A DNA stretch of 64,000 nucleotides from Stenotrophomonas maltophilia (GCF_900186865.1 NZ_LT906480.1:4730001-4794000); one strand, 5' to 3'. Counted from the first letter of the stretch, positions 17,476 to 27,691 are shown. Numbers and translations: made by a program. Notes: generated by a model from the sequence alone, not told the origin.

Positions 17476-17612
17476 ATCTGCAAAAATCCTGCCAACTTTA
17501 GGGCTGATTTCGGCGCCGGCCGGCCGGTACCGACGTCCCGGCCCCGAATGGCGCTAAAATCGCCACCCCGGCGCCGCCCCCGGCCGCGCCCGCCCCCAGC
17601 TGAACAGCCCCC

Positions 17613-19502
17613 ATGAATCCGTCCTTCCATCGTTACGACGTCATCGTCATCGGCGGTGGCCACGCTGGCACCGAAGCCGCGCTGGCCGCGGCCCGCACCG
17701 GCGTGCGCACCCTGCTGCTGACCCACAACATCGAAACGGTGGGCGCGATGAGCTGCAACCCGGCCATCGGCGGCATCGGCAAGGGCCACCTGGTCAAGGA
17801 GATCGACGCCCTGGGCGGTGCGATGGCGCATGCCGCCGACCACGCCGGCATCCAGTGGCGCACGTTGAACGCCTCCAAGGGCCCGGCCGTGCGTGCCACC
17901 CGTTGCCAGGCCGATCGCAACCTGTACCGCATGGCGATCCGCGCCATCGTCGAAGGGCAGGACAACCTGACGGTGTTCCAGGCTGCGGTCGATGACCTGG
18001 TCATCGAAGGCGACGCCGTGCGCGGGGTCATCACCCAGACCGGCCTGCGTTTCGACGCCGGGGCCGTGGTGTTGACCGCCGGTACCTTCCTCGCCGGCAA
18101 GATCCACGTCGGCCCGACCCAGTACGCCGCCGGCCGCATGGGTGACCCGCCGGCCACCACGCTGGCCGCACGCCTGCGCGAGCGCCCGTTCCAGGTGGAT
18201 CGCCTGAAAACCGGCACGCCGCCGCGCATCGATGGCCGTTCGCTGGACTACAGCGTGATGGACGAACAGCCCGGCGACACGCCGCGTCCGGTGATGTCCT
18301 TCCTCGGCTCGGTGGACGAGCATCCGCAGCAGGTCAGCTGCTGGATCACCCACACCACCGAGCAGACCCACCAGATCATCCGCGACGCGCTGCATCGCTC
18401 GCCGCTGTACAGCGGCCAGATCGAGGGCATCGGTCCGCGCTACTGCCCGTCCATCGAAGACAAGGTGGTGCGCTTCGCCGAAAAGGCCAGCCACCAGATC
18501 TTCGTCGAACCCGAAGGCCTGGGCATCGTCGAGATCTACCCCAACGGCATCTCCACCTCGCTGCCGTTCGACGTGCAGCTGGAGATGGTGCGCAGCATCC
18601 GTGGTTTCGAGAACGCGCACATCACCCGCCCCGGCTACGCGATCGAGTACGACTTCTTCGATCCGCGCGGGCTGAAGGCCTCGCTGGAAACCAAGCTGGT
18701 CAACGGCCTGTTCTTCGCCGGCCAGATCAACGGCACCACCGGCTATGAAGAAGCGGCCGCGCAGGGCCTGCTGGCCGGCCTCAACGCCGCACGCCAGGTA
18801 CGTGGACTGGATGGCTGGTGCCCGCGCCGCGACGAGGCGTACCTGGGCGTGCTGGTGGATGACCTGATCACCCACGGCACCAACGAGCCATACCGCATGT
18901 TCACCAGCCGCGCCGAATATCGCCTGCAGCTGCGCGAGGACAATGCCGACCAGCGCCTGACCCCCGCCGGCCGCGAAATGGGCCTGGTGGATGACCATCG
19001 CTGGAGCGCGTTCGAGACCAAGCAGGCCGCCGTCGCCGCCGAGCGCGCGCGCCTGGGCGCACTGTGGGCGACCCCGGCCAATGCGCTGGGCCGCGAGGTA
19101 CAGGACACGCTGGGCGTGGCGGTCAGCCGCGAAACCAATGTGCTGGACCTGATCAAGCGCCCCGAGCTGGATTACGCGCAGCTGATGCAGGTGCCGTCGC
19201 TGGGCCCGGCCGTGGCCGACGCCAAGGTGGCCGAGCAGGTGGAGATCGGCGTGAAGTACGCCGGCTACCTGGATCGCCAGCGCGAGGAAATCGAGCGCCA
19301 GCAGCGGCACGAAGCCACGCCGATCGCTGAAGCCTTCGATTATGGGACGGTACGCGGGCTGTCGGCCGAAGCGCTGCAGAAGCTGGAGCGCGTGCGCCCG
19401 CAGACCATCGGCCAGGCGCAGCGCATCCCGGGCATGACCCCGGCAGCGATCTCGCTGCTGCTGGTGCATCTGGAGCGGGCGCGCCGCGGCCGCGTGGCAT
19501 AA
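17613..19502 (+). CDS. mnmG: tRNA uridine 5-carboxymethylaminomethyl modification enzyme MnmG (GidA)
   Basis: A 629-residue FAD enzyme that, with MnmE, adds the cmnm5 group to the wobble uridine of several tRNAs. The FAD motif is [11 protein letters not shown] (12-22), followed by the very conserved [20 protein letters not shown] and [30 protein letters not shown] and [20 protein letters not shown] are further hallmarks. Length and start are typical. The gene stands alone here; mnmE and rsmG are not in the window. It is flanked by the RNA candidates upstream and a SMAG pair downstream. Confidence 0.98.
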   Translation: MNPSFHRYDVIVIGGGHAGTEAALAAARTGVRTLLLTHNIETVGAMSCNPAIGGIGKGHLVKEIDALGGAMAHAADHAGIQWRTLNASKGPAVRATRCQADRNLYRMAIRAIVEGQDNLTVFQAAVDDLVIEGDAVRGVITQTGLRFDAGAVVLTAGTFLAGKIHVGPTQYAAGRMGDPPATTLAARLRERPFQVDRLKTGTPPRIDGRSLDYSVMDEQPGDTPRPVMSFLGSVDEHPQQVSCWITHTTEQTHQIIRDALHRSPLYSGQIEGIGPRYCPSIEDKVVRFAEKASHQIFVEPEGLGIVEIYPNGISTSLPFDVQLEMVRSIRGFENAHITRPGYAIEYDFFDPRGLKASLETKLVNGLFFAGQINGTTGYEEAAAQGLLAGLNAARQVRGLDGWCPRRDEAYLGVLVDDLITHGTNEPYRMFTSRAEYRLQLREDNADQRLTPAGREMGLVDDHRWSAFETKQAAVAAERARLGALWATPANALGREVQDTLGVAVSRETNVLDLIKRPELDYAQLMQVPSLGPAVADAKVAEQVEIGVKYAGYLDRQREEIERQQRHEATPIAEAFDYGTVRGLSAEALQKLERVRPQTIGQAQRIPGMTPAAISLLLVHLERARRGRVA

Positions 19503-19520
19503 GCGGTCGCACCTGCTTCT

Positions 19521-19600
19521 GGTGGGTGCCGACCTTGGTCGGCACGAATCATCAGATCGCGATGCTGCATGCATTTGTGCCGACCAAGGTCGGCACCTAC
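19521..19600. repeat. SMAG inverted pair (GGTGCCGACC subtype) after mnmG
   Basis: GTGGGTGCCGACCTTGG (from 19522) and its inverse GTGCCGACCAAGG ending CCTAC (19577-19600) face each other. The pair lies between the convergent ends of mnmG and smeC and probably serves as a bidirectional transcription barrier or RNA-stabilising element. Confidence 0.85.
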
Positions 19601-19634
19601 CGGAGCGGAAGGCACACCCACATTGGCGGGCGCG

Positions 19635-21050
19635 TTACCGCGCGTCGGCGCCACCACCCAGCACCTTGAACAACGTCACCCGGTTGCCCGCCTCCTGCTG
19701 CTGCAGGGCGATCAGGTCCTGCTGCGCGGCATACAGGCTGCGCTGCGCATCCAACGACTGCAGGTAGCCATCCAGTCCAGTGCGGTAGCGCGCCTCGGCC
19801 AAGGTGTAGCTGCGCTGGCTGTCAGCCACCAACGCGCGTTGCGCGTCCAGCTGCGCGGTCAGGTGATCGCGCGTGGCCAGCGCATCGGCCACCTCACTGA
19901 AGGCCTGCTGGATCGCCTTCTCGTACTGCGCGATGCCGATGTCCTTGCCGATCTTCGAGGCATCCAGCGAGGCGTTCAGTGCACCGGCATGGAAGATCGG
20001 CGCGGTGATGCTGGGCGCGAACGACCAGCCACGGGTGCCGGCCGAGAACAGCGTCGACAACGCGGTGGAGCTGTGGCCGTAGTTGGCGGTCAACGTCAGC
20101 GTCGGGAAGAATGCAGCGCGCGCGGCACCGATATCGGCATTGGCCGCCTGCAACGCGTGTTCGGCGGACAGCACGTCCGGGCGCTGCAGCAGCACGCTTG
20201 AGGGCAGGTTGGAAGGCAGCGGCGCCAGCGCCACGGTGCCGTCCAGCGCCTGTGCGCTGGGCAGCAGTGCCGCGTCCAGCGGTGCACCGACCAGCAGCTG
20301 CAGCGCATCGCGATCCTGCGCCTGCTGGGTCTGCAGCTTGGCCAGCGCACCGCGCGCGGCTTCCACGCTGGCCTGCACCTGCGACAGGTCCAGGCCCGAA
20401 GCCAGGCCTTGTGCATGGCGGGCCTCGGTGCGCTGCAGGGTCTGCTGCTGGCTGTCCAGCGTCTGCCGGGTGAACGCCAGCGACTGCTCGTCGGCCGCCA
20501 GCGCCAGCCACGCCGTGGCCACTTCGGCCACCAGGCTGGTGCGCACGGCGCGCTGGTTCTCGGCGCTGGCCAGCCAGTTCTGCAGCGCCTCGTTCTTCAA
20601 GCTGCGGATACGCCCGAACAGGTCCAGCTCCCAGCTGCTGATGCCCACCTGCACGGCATCGGATTCGGTCACCTGGGTGACGCCGGTCTCGCTGTTGGCA
20701 TCGCTCACCCGCGAACGGGTGACACTGCCGCTGGCATCCACCGACGGCAGCAGTGCCGCGCGCTGGATGCGGTACTGCGCGCGCTCCTTCTCCACCTGCA
20801 GCACCGCCACGCGCAGGTCGCGGTTGTTCTGCAGCGCCAGCGCGATGACCTGCTGCAGGCGCGGTTCCAGGAACACTTCGCGCCAGGCCGGCATCGCCAG
20901 TGCCGGCTCAGCCTCGCCGGTGCCGGCATTGCCGAACTGTGCCGGCACCGGCGCCTCGGGACGCTGGTAGTGTGGGGCCATGCTCACGCAGCCGCCCAGC
21001 ACGGCGGTCATCGTTGCGGCCGCCAGGGCGCGCAGCAGCATCGGCTTCAT
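19635..21050 (-). CDS. smeC: RND efflux outer-membrane factor, SmeC-like (OprM/NodT family)
   Basis: A 471-residue outer-membrane lipoprotein channel. The signal peptide ends in LGGC with lipidated Cys21, and the mature protein has the duplicated OEP domain with heptad-rich helices (for example QNWLASAENQRAVRTSLVAE and QVQASVEAARGALAKLQTQQ). It is the third gene of an efflux operon; its ATG overlaps the smeB stop as ATGA. The locus layout, with a divergent kinase and regulator pair, is that of smeSR-smeABC of S. maltophilia, where SmeC contributes to intrinsic multidrug resistance. Confidence 0.86.
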   Translation of the reverse strand: MKPMLLRALAAATMTAVLGGCVSMAPHYQRPEAPVPAQFGNAGTGEAEPALAMPAWREVFLEPRLQQVIALALQNNRDLRVAVLQVEKERAQYRIQRAALLPSVDASGSVTRSRVSDANSETGVTQVTESDAVQVGISSWELDLFGRIRSLKNEALQNWLASAENQRAVRTSLVAEVATAWLALAADEQSLAFTRQTLDSQQQTLQRTEARHAQGLASGLDLSQVQASVEAARGALAKLQTQQAQDRDALQLLVGAPLDAALLPSAQALDGTVALAPLPSNLPSSVLLQRPDVLSAEHALQAANADIGAARAAFFPTLTLTANYGHSSTALSTLFSAGTRGWSFAPSITAPIFHAGALNASLDASKIGKDIGIAQYEKAIQQAFSEVADALATRDHLTAQLDAQRALVADSQRSYTLAEARYRTGLDGYLQSLDAQRSLYAAQQDLIALQQQEAGNRVTLFKVLGGGADAR

Positions 21051-24000
21051 GGGCTTGTCTCCGGGACAGTGGCGTCGGCCGGCGCGCGGCCCGGGAACAG
21101 GCGGCGCACCAGCAGGTAGAACAACGGCACGAAGAACATGCCCAGCACCATCGAGGCCACCGTACCACCGGCCACGCCGGTACCCAGCGAACGGCGCGCG
21201 GCCGAACCGGCGCCGGTGGCGAACACCAGCGGCAACACGCCCATCAGGAACGCCAGCGAAGTCATCACGATCGGCCGCAGCCGCAGGTAGACCGCCTGCA
21301 GGATTGCGTCTCGGGTGTCCCTGCCCTGCTGTTCGAGGATGCGCGCGAACTCGACGATCAGGATGCCGTTCTTCGCTGCCAGACCAATCGTGGTCAACAG
21401 GCCGACCTGGAAGTACACATCGTTGTTGAGGCCACGCAGGTTCATCATCAGCACGGCACCGAACACGCCTACCGGCACGGCCAGCATCACCGCGAACGGC
21501 ACCGCCCAGCTTTCATACAGCGCGGCCAGGCACAGGAACACGAACAGCAGCGAGATGGCATACAGCATCGGCGCCTGGTTGCCCGACAGCTGTTCCTGGT
21601 AGGCCATGTCCGACCAGGCGTGGCTGAAGCCTTCCGGCAGTGTGTCGGCCAGGCGCGCGATCTCGGCCATCGCCTCGCCGGAGCTGACACCCGGCGCCGG
21701 TTGGCCGGTGATTTCCATCGCCGAGATGCCGTTGTAGCGCTGCAGTGCGGCCGGCGCACTGGTCCAATGCGTGCTGATCAGCGACGACAGCGGCACCATC
21801 TGCCCGGCCTGGTTGCGCACGCTCCAGCGCTCGATGTCCTGCGGCTGCATGCGTGCTTCGGCGGTGCCCTGGATGAACACCTTCTTGATGCGGCCCTTGT
21901 AGATGAAGTTGTTGACGAAGTCGCCGCCCAGCGCCGCGTTCAAGGTGTCATTGACGTCCTGCGGGTTCACGCCCATGGCCTGCACCTTGGCGTCGTCCAC
22001 CTTCACGGCGTATACCGGCGCGTCTTCCAGGCTGGCGTAGCGCACGTTGACCAGCTTCGGGTCCTTGGCGGCTTCCTTCAGCAGCGTGTTGCGCGCGGCC
22101 ACGGCGGCGGCATGGCCGGCACCGCCTTCGTCCTGCAGTTCCAAGGTGAAACCGCCCGCATCGCCGAGGCCAAGGATGGCGGGTGGCGAGGTGATGAACA
22201 CCTGCGCATCGGGCACGCTGGCCATCGCCCGCGTCAACCGTGCGGCGATGGTATCGGCGTCGTCCTTGCGGTCATCCCAGTCCTTCAGGCGGATGAAGGC
22301 CTGGCCGACGTTCTGGCCGCTGCCGGTAACACTGAAACCGGCGGTGGCCTGGATCGAGAGCACGCCGTCGTCCTTCACCGCGACGGCACTCAGACGATCC
22401 ATCACCGCCCGCGTCTGCTCCAGCGTGGAACCGGCCGGCAGCTTCACCAGCGCGTTGAGCATGCCCTGGTCTTCATCGGGCAGGAACGCGCCCGGCAGGT
22501 GCCACAGCAGCAGGCCGGTGGCCACGCTCAGCACCAGGTAGAACAGCACCCCCAGCGTGCGGCGGCCAAGGAAGCCATCCACGCGGTGACGCAGGCCATT
22601 GGAAGTGCGCTCGAAGCGGTGGTTGAACCAGATGAAGAACTTGCCCAGCAGGCTCGGCTCGCCAGCGTGATCGCCATGCGGATGGCCGCCCTTGGGAATC
22701 TGGTGCAGGATGCTCCCGCACAGCGCCGGGGTGATGGTCATCGCCACCAGCACCGACAGGATCATCGCAGCAGCGATCGTCACCGAGAACTGGCGATAGA
22801 TCACGCCGGTGACACCGCTGAAGAACGCCATCGGCAGGAACACCGCAGTCAGCACCAGCACGATGCCGACCAGCGCGCCGGTGATCTGGCCCATCGCCTT
22901 CAGCGTGGCCGGCTTCGGTGCCAGCCCCTCGAAGGTCATCACCCGCTCCACGTTCTCCACCACCACGATGGCGTCGTCCACCAGCAGGCCGATGGCCAGC
23001 ACCAGCGCGAACATGGTCAGGGTGTTGATCGAGTACCCGAACGCGGCCAGCACGCCGAAGGTGCCCAGCAGCACCACCGGCACCGCGATGGTCGGGATCA
23101 ACGTGGCCCGCCAGTTCTGCAGGAACAGGTACATCACCAGCACGACCAGCGCGATCGCCTCGATCAGGGTGATCACCACTTCCTTCAGCGAGATGGTCAC
23201 GAACGGCGTGGTGGTGAAGGCCACGTGGGCGGTGTAACCGTGCGGCCAGTACTTCTGCAGCTGCTGAAGCCGTGCATCGATGGCCTTGGAGACGGCGATC
23301 GCGTTGGCACCGGCATTGAGTTCAATGCCCAGCGAGGCCGACGGCTTGCCGTTGAAGGTGCTGATGCTGTCATAGCTCTCCGGCCCCAGGCCGATCGTCG
23401 CCACGTCGCCCAGGTGCACCACGCTGCCGTTGGCGTCAGCCTTGAGCACCACCTGCGCGAACTGCTCAGGCGTGTGCAGGCGGCTGCGCGCGGTCACGGT
23501 TGCGTCCAGCTGCTGGCCCTTCAGCGCCGGTTGGCCACCCAGCTCACCGGCCGACACGTCGGTGTTCTGCGCCTGCAGTGCGGTCTCGATGTCCGACGGC
23601 ATCAGTGCGTACTGGCGCATTTTTTCCGGATCCAGCCAGATACGCATGGCGTATTCCTGGCCGATCGGCTGGATGTTGCCGACGCCGCTGACACGGCTGA
23701 TCTGGTCGTCGATGCGCGCTTCCATGAAGTTGGCGACATCGAAGTTGTCCATGCTGCCGTCTTCGCTGGTGAACGACAGCACCTCGAAGAGCGAACCACT
23801 GGACTTGGTGATGGTCAGGCCGTTCTGCTGCACCGCCTGCGGCAGCGTGGCCATGGCGGCCTGCAGCTGGTTCTGCACCTGCACCTGCGCGGTATCCGGA
23901 TTGGTACCGGTGGCGAACACCAGGTTGACCTGCGCCGAGCCGTCGGAGGCACTGGTCGAGGTCATGTACATCAGGTGATCGAGGCTTTGCTGGGACTGCT

Positions 24001-24196
24001 CGATGACCTGGGTGACCGCGTTTTCCACGGTCCGCGACGAGGCGCCGGTGTAGGTGGCGCGGATGGTGATGGTGGGCGGGGCGATCTGCGGGTAGCGGTC
24101 CACCGGCAGGATCAGGATCGCGAGCAGGCCGAGCAGGCTGACCGCGATGGCGATCACCCAGGCGAAGATCGGCCGGTCAATGAAGAAACGAACCAT
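21047..24196 (-). CDS. smeB: RND multidrug efflux pump inner-membrane transporter, SmeB-like (HAE1 family)
   Basis: A 1049-residue proton-driven pump of the AcrB type. The N-terminus MVRFFIDRPIFAWVIAIAVS is typical. Transmembrane helix 4 carries GLLVDDAIVVVENVE with Asp407 and Asp408 at the same numbers as the AcrB proton relay. Two large periplasmic loops and a second set of six membrane helices follow, with GLAAKNGILIVEFA near the end. It forms a tripartite pump with the fusion protein upstream (12 bases between genes) and the channel downstream (ATGA overlap). The drug range cannot be read from sequence; smeABC in S. maltophilia is linked to beta-lactam, aminoglycoside and quinolone resistance when overexpressed. 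Confidence 0.92.
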   Translation of the reverse strand: MVRFFIDRPIFAWVIAIAVSLLGLLAILILPVDRYPQIAPPTITIRATYTGASSRTVENAVTQVIEQSQQSLDHLMYMTSTSASDGSAQVNLVFATGTNPDTAQVQVQNQLQAAMATLPQAVQQNGLTITKSSGSLFEVLSFTSEDGSMDNFDVANFMEARIDDQISRVSGVGNIQPIGQEYAMRIWLDPEKMRQYALMPSDIETALQAQNTDVSAGELGGQPALKGQQLDATVTARSRLHTPEQFAQVVLKADANGSVVHLGDVATIGLGPESYDSISTFNGKPSASLGIELNAGANAIAVSKAIDARLQQLQKYWPHGYTAHVAFTTTPFVTISLKEVVITLIEAIALVVLVMYLFLQNWRATLIPTIAVPVVLLGTFGVLAAFGYSINTLTMFALVLAIGLLVDDAIVVVENVERVMTFEGLAPKPATLKAMGQITGALVGIVLVLTAVFLPMAFFSGVTGVIYRQFSVTIAAAMILSVLVAMTITPALCGSILHQIPKGGHPHGDHAGEPSLLGKFFIWFNHRFERTSNGLRHRVDGFLGRRTLGVLFYLVLSVATGLLLWHLPGAFLPDEDQGMLNALVKLPAGSTLEQTRAVMDRLSAVAVKDDGVLSIQATAGFSVTGSGQNVGQAFIRLKDWDDRKDDADTIAARLTRAMASVPDAQVFITSPPAILGLGDAGGFTLELQDEGGAGHAAAVAARNTLLKEAAKDPKLVNVRYASLEDAPVYAVKVDDAKVQAMGVNPQDVNDTLNAALGGDFVNNFIYKGRIKKVFIQGTAEARMQPQDIERWSVRNQAGQMVPLSSLISTHWTSAPAALQRYNGISAMEITGQPAPGVSSGEAMAEIARLADTLPEGFSHAWSDMAYQEQLSGNQAPMLYAISLLFVFLCLAALYESWAVPFAVMLAVPVGVFGAVLMMNLRGLNNDVYFQVGLLTTIGLAAKNGILIVEFARILEQQGRDTRDAILQAVYLRLRPIVMTSLAFLMGVLPLVFATGAGSAARRSLGTGVAGGTVASMVLGMFFVPLFYLLVRRLFPGRAPADATVPETSP

Positions 24197-24208
24197 GTGG
24201 GCCAGGCC

Positions 24209-25405
24209 TCAGTGCGACTTTTCGTCGGTGTTGCCGTTCGGATCGACCGCCGGCATCGCCGCCAACTGCGCCGTCGTGGCCGCCACCGCTTTCACCTGCT
24301 GGCCGAGCGATACCGCGCTGCCGTTGCTGACGATCACCCGTTCGCCAGCCTTGAGGCCGCTGGTGATCTGCCACTGGTTACCGACCACCTGGCCGGTGCT
24401 GACGCGGCGCTCGACCACATGATCCTTGGCGTCGAGCAGGCGCAGCAGCGGTTCGCCGCGTTCGTTGCGCACCACCGCCTTCTGCGGCACCAGCAGGGCA
24501 CGCGCGTCGGTGGCCATCGGCAGCACCGCCTTCAGGTACATGCCCGGCAACAGCAGGCCGTCCGGGTTCGGAATGACCGCGCGCAGCTTCACGTTTCCGG
24601 TGCCCGGATCCACTGCGCTGCCGACGAACTCCAACGTGCCTTCATGCGCGTAGGTGCTGCCGTCCTCCAGCAGCACCTGTACCTGTGCCTTGCCATCGAT
24701 GGCCTTCACCAGGCCCGCATCGAGCTGCTTGCGTAGCGCCAGCATCTGCGTGCTGGACTGGGTGACATCCAGGTACACCGGGTCCAGCCGCTGGATGGTG
24801 GTCAGTGCCGTATCCTGGCCGGCCGCGACCAGCGCGCCGGCGGTGACGCTGGAGGTGCCGATGCGGCCGTCGATGGGGGCGGTCACCCGGGTGTAGTCGA
24901 GGTTGATGCGGGCAGCCTGCAATGCAGCGCGCGCGGCAATCACGTTGGCCTGCGCCTGCTTCAATGCCGAGGTGGCATCGTCGGCGTCCTGCTTGCTGGC
25001 TGCATCCATGCTCACCAGCGCACGGGTACGCTCGGCCTTCGGCTGTGCCGACAACACGGTGGCCTCGGCCTGCGCCAGCTGCCCGCGGGCGGTATCGAAG
25101 GCCGCCTGGTACGGTGCCGGGTCGACCTGGTACAGCAGCTGACCTGCCTTGACCTGCTGGCCTTCGGTGAACAACCGCTGGCGGATCAGGCCGCCGATCT
25201 GCGGCCGCACCTCGGAGATCTCGAACGGCACGGCACGGCCGGGCAAGGTCTGTTGGAGTGCCAGCGGCTGCGCGCGGGCGATGATGACGCCCACTTCGGG
25301 CATGGCCGGGGCGTCGGTCCTGTCCGCCGAACAGGCCGCCAGGGCCAGCAGCAGGGGCAACAGCAGGGGACGCGGGGAACGGGACAGCGGGCGCAGGAGG
25401 GACAT
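24209..25405 (-). CDS. smeA: RND efflux periplasmic adaptor, SmeA-like (membrane fusion protein)
   Basis: A 398-residue lipoprotein adaptor. The ATG at 25405 follows AGGAGGG; the frame is open for 36 codons upstream but has no signal character. The signal peptide ends LAAC with Cys25. The mature protein has the adaptor order: beta-barrel and lipoyl halves (EVRPQIGGLIRQRLFTEGQQVKAG), a helical hairpin with Ala/Gln-rich heptads, GRIGTSSVTAGALV, and a membrane-proximal domain. It is the first gene of the smeABC operon and is divergent from smeS. Confidence 0.9.
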   Translation of the reverse strand: MSLLRPLSRSPRPLLLPLLLALAACSADRTDAPAMPEVGVIIARAQPLALQQTLPGRAVPFEISEVRPQIGGLIRQRLFTEGQQVKAGQLLYQVDPAPYQAAFDTARGQLAQAEATVLSAQPKAERTRALVSMDAASKQDADDATSALKQAQANVIAARAALQAARINLDYTRVTAPIDGRIGTSSVTAGALVAAGQDTALTTIQRLDPVYLDVTQSSTQMLALRKQLDAGLVKAIDGKAQVQVLLEDGSTYAHEGTLEFVGSAVDPGTGNVKLRAVIPNPDGLLLPGMYLKAVLPMATDARALLVPQKAVVRNERGEPLLRLLDAKDHVVERRVSTGQVVGNQWQITSGLKAGERVIVSNGSAVSLGQQVKAVAATTAQLAAMPAVDPNGNTDEKSH

Positions 25406-25522
25406 GGGGGGCGTGGGGGCCTTGCGTTGACCCGTGCACGCTGCCGTGAAACTGTGCAGAGAATATGGAGATTGTGCGGCCGGCTCAGCTGGCGCTTGCT
25501 TTCGGCGCCGCATGCGCCGCTA
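25406..25522. promoter_or_regulatory. Divergent smeA-smeS promoter region with a BaeR-box-like site
   Basis: The 117-base region separates the two operons. TATGGAGA at 25464-25471 (TCTCCATA on the smeA strand, followed by TTCTC) resembles the core of the E. coli BaeR box (TCTCCATNATTGGC) recalled from the literature. The linked kinase and regulator are of the BaeSR type, so this is a candidate SmeR site for activating smeABC. The full box is only partly matched, and no strong -35/-10 pair was identified for either operon. Confidence 0.4.
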
Positions 25523-26926
25523 ATGGCCCCCGCGATGGCGAAGTTCCAACTCAAATTCGGCCTGACCGCGAAGACCTTCCTCGCGATCTTCACCGCCTGC
25601 CTGCTGGTGCTGGCAGTGAACGGTATTGCCAGCCGCGTGGCCTTCCAGACCGGCTTCCTGGACTACCTCAACGACCAGGGCGACCTGCGCATGCAGCGGC
25701 TGATGCCACACCTGCAGCGCGAGTACCGCGAGCACGGTGGCTGGGAGCATCTGCACGGTGATGGCGACCGCTGGGCGCGGCTGCTGCGGCCGGACCTGGC
25801 CCATGGGCACGAAGGACCGGTGCCGTCGCTGTCCGACCAGACCGGCGTGCCGTCGCGCCTGGGCCTGTTCGACGCGCAGCACCGTTTCGTGGCCGGCAAC
25901 CCCGACGCCACCAGCGATGACGAGCCGCATGCGGTGCAGGTGGACGGGCAGACCGTCGGTTGGCTGGGCATGGTGCCGTTCCAGACCGTCATCGCCACCA
26001 ACGACCTGAATTTCTACAACACCCAGGTGCGCGCCTGGTGGGTGATCGGCATCGCGCTACTGCTGGTGACGGTACTGCTGGCCTGGCTGGTATCGCGTGC
26101 GCTGCGCCAGCGCCTTGCCAAGCTGGCCGCTGCCACCCACCGGTTGGCCGCCGGTGACTACGCCACCCGCATCGAGCGCACCAGTGACGATGAGCTGGAC
26201 GCGCTGGTCAACGACTTCAACCGGATGGCGCAGGCGCTGGACGACACCGAACGCAACCGCCGCGCCTTCATTGCCGACATCTCGCATGAGCTGCGCACGC
26301 CATTGGCCGTGGTGCGCGCCGAGCTGGAGGCGATCGAAGATGGCATCCGTCCGCTGGACCGGGCCAACCTTGTGGGCCTGCAGGGCGAGATCCGCCAGCT
26401 GGGCAAGCTGATCGACGACCTGCACGACCTGTCGATGACCCAGTCCGGCGGCCTGGCGTACCGCTTCGCGCCACTGGACCTGGTGGCGCTGCTGCGCAGC
26501 GAACTCAATGGCATGCGCGTGCGCTTCGCCAATGCAGGACTGGCGTTGGAAGAAGACCTGCCCGCCACGCCGTTGCAGGTGTCCGGTGACGAACGGCGCC
26601 TGCAGCAGGTGCTGGCCAACCTGCTGGAAAACGCACTGCGCTACACCCATGCCGGTGGCCGCGTACGCGTGCAGGCAGCGCGCGTGCCTGCCGGCGTGCA
26701 GCTGGTCGTGGAAGACACCGCGCCGGGCGTTCCGGCCGACAAGTGTGCACTGCTGTTCGAACGCTTCTACCGCGTGGAAAGTTCGCGCAACCGCGCCAGT
26801 GGCGGCAGCGGGCTGGGCCTGGCCATCAGCCACAACATCATCCTCGCCCACCACGGCGTCATCCACGCCGCGCCCTCGCCGCTGGGCGGGCTGCGCGTGG
26901 TCATCACCCTGCCGGAGCCTGCATGA
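25523..26926 (+). CDS. smeS: Sensor histidine kinase of the BaeS type, SmeS-like
   Basis: A 467-residue inner-membrane kinase. Membrane helix 1 is at about residues 18-38 (FLAIFTACLLVLAVNG), followed by a periplasmic sensor of about 130 residues, helix 2 (WWVIGIALLLVTVLLAWLV, about 173-191), HAMP, HisKA with ISHELRTPLAVV (phospho-acceptor His255), and HATPase with NLLENALRYTHAGG, DTAPGVP and GGSGLGLAI. The N-terminus closely resembles E. coli BaeS, an envelope-stress sensor. Two starts are possible, ATG 25523 or ATG 25535. It overlaps smeR by ATGA and is divergent from smeABC. Confidence 0.88.
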   Translation: MAPAMAKFQLKFGLTAKTFLAIFTACLLVLAVNGIASRVAFQTGFLDYLNDQGDLRMQRLMPHLQREYREHGGWEHLHGDGDRWARLLRPDLAHGHEGPVPSLSDQTGVPSRLGLFDAQHRFVAGNPDATSDDEPHAVQVDGQTVGWLGMVPFQTVIATNDLNFYNTQVRAWWVIGIALLLVTVLLAWLVSRALRQRLAKLAAATHRLAAGDYATRIERTSDDELDALVNDFNRMAQALDDTERNRRAFIADISHELRTPLAVVRAELEAIEDGIRPLDRANLVGLQGEIRQLGKLIDDLHDLSMTQSGGLAYRFAPLDLVALLRSELNGMRVRFANAGLALEEDLPATPLQVSGDERRLQQVLANLLENALRYTHAGGRVRVQAARVPAGVQLVVEDTAPGVPADKCALLFERFYRVESSRNRASGGSGLGLAISHNIILAHHGVIHAAPSPLGGLRVVITLPEPA

Positions 26927-27612
26927 GCACGTCGCCCGCCACGTCCACGAAGATCCTGATCGTCGAGGACGAGCCACGCCTGGCCTCGGTACTGCGCGAC
27001 TACCTGGCCGCCGCCGGCATGGCCAGCGAGTGGGTGGACGACGGTGGCCAGGTGATCGACGCGTTCGCGCGCTACCAGCCCGATCTGGTGCTGCTGGACC
27101 TGATGCTGCCGCAGCGTGATGGCGTGGACCTGTGCCGCGAACTGCGTGCCAGCAGCGATGTACCGGTCATCATGGTCACCGCACGGGTGGAAGAGATCGA
27201 CCGCCTGCTGGGCCTGGAGATCGGCGCCGACGACTACATCTGCAAGCCGTTCAGTCCGCGCGAAGTGGTCGCGCGGGTGATGGCGGTGCTGCGCCGCTAC
27301 CGCCCGGACCCGGGTGCGCGCGCCAACGGTGGCCTGCACATCGACGAGCCGGCCGCACGCGCCACCTGGAACGGCAAGGGCCTGGACCTGACGCCGGTGG
27401 AGTACCGCCTGCTGCGCACGCTGCTGGCCACCCCGGGCCGGATCTGGGCGCGCGATGAACTGCTCGACCGGCTGTACCTGGACCATCGCGTGGTGGTCGA
27501 CCGCACCGTCGACAGCCATGTGCGCAACCTGCGCCGCAAGCTGGCCGACGCCGGCATGGAAGGCGAGCCGATCCGTTCGGTGTACGGCATGGGCTACAGC
27601 TACGAGCCCTAG
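26923..27612 (+). CDS. smeR: OmpR-family response regulator of the BaeR type, SmeR-like
   Basis: A 229-residue regulator. The receiver domain has the acidic pair E15/D16, phospho-acceptor Asp59 (DLVLLDLMLP) and Lys108 (YICKPFSPRE). The C-terminal winged helix has LTPVEYRLLRTLL and VVDRTVDSHVRNLRRKL. It overlaps the kinase gene as ATGA; the frame runs far upstream inside smeS, so the ATG at 26923 was chosen by alignment of the receiver. It presumably activates the divergent smeABC operon in response to SmeS. Confidence 0.9.
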   Translation: MSTSPATSTKILIVEDEPRLASVLRDYLAAAGMASEWVDDGGQVIDAFARYQPDLVLLDLMLPQRDGVDLCRELRASSDVPVIMVTARVEEIDRLLGLEIGADDYICKPFSPREVVARVMAVLRRYRPDPGARANGGLHIDEPAARATWNGKGLDLTPVEYRLLRTLLATPGRIWARDELLDRLYLDHRVVVDRTVDSHVRNLRRKLADAGMEGEPIRSVYGMGYSYEP

Positions 27613-27615
27613 CCG

Positions 27616-27691
27616 GTAGTGCCGGCCGCTGGCCGGCAACCGCAGAATTCCAAGTGCGCCCGTGAGCTTGCCGGCCAGCGGCCGGCACTAC
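27616..27691. repeat. SMAG inverted pair after smeR
   Basis: GTAGTGCCGGCCGCTGGCC at 27616 faces its inverse ending GGCCGGCACTAC at 27691, with about 27 bases between the arms. It directly follows the smeR stop and may end that transcript. Confidence 0.9.

Noticed and set aside
17466..19574. A 702-codon minus-strand frame opposite mnmG
   Set aside because: It is entirely antisense to mnmG with His/Gln/Ala-rich translation and no recognisable domain.
20900..24736. A 1278-codon plus-strand open frame antisense to smeC, smeB and part of smeA
   Set aside because: It is the GC-rich complement of three well-supported efflux genes, has a His/Gln/Arg-rich composition without domains, and is a frame shadow.
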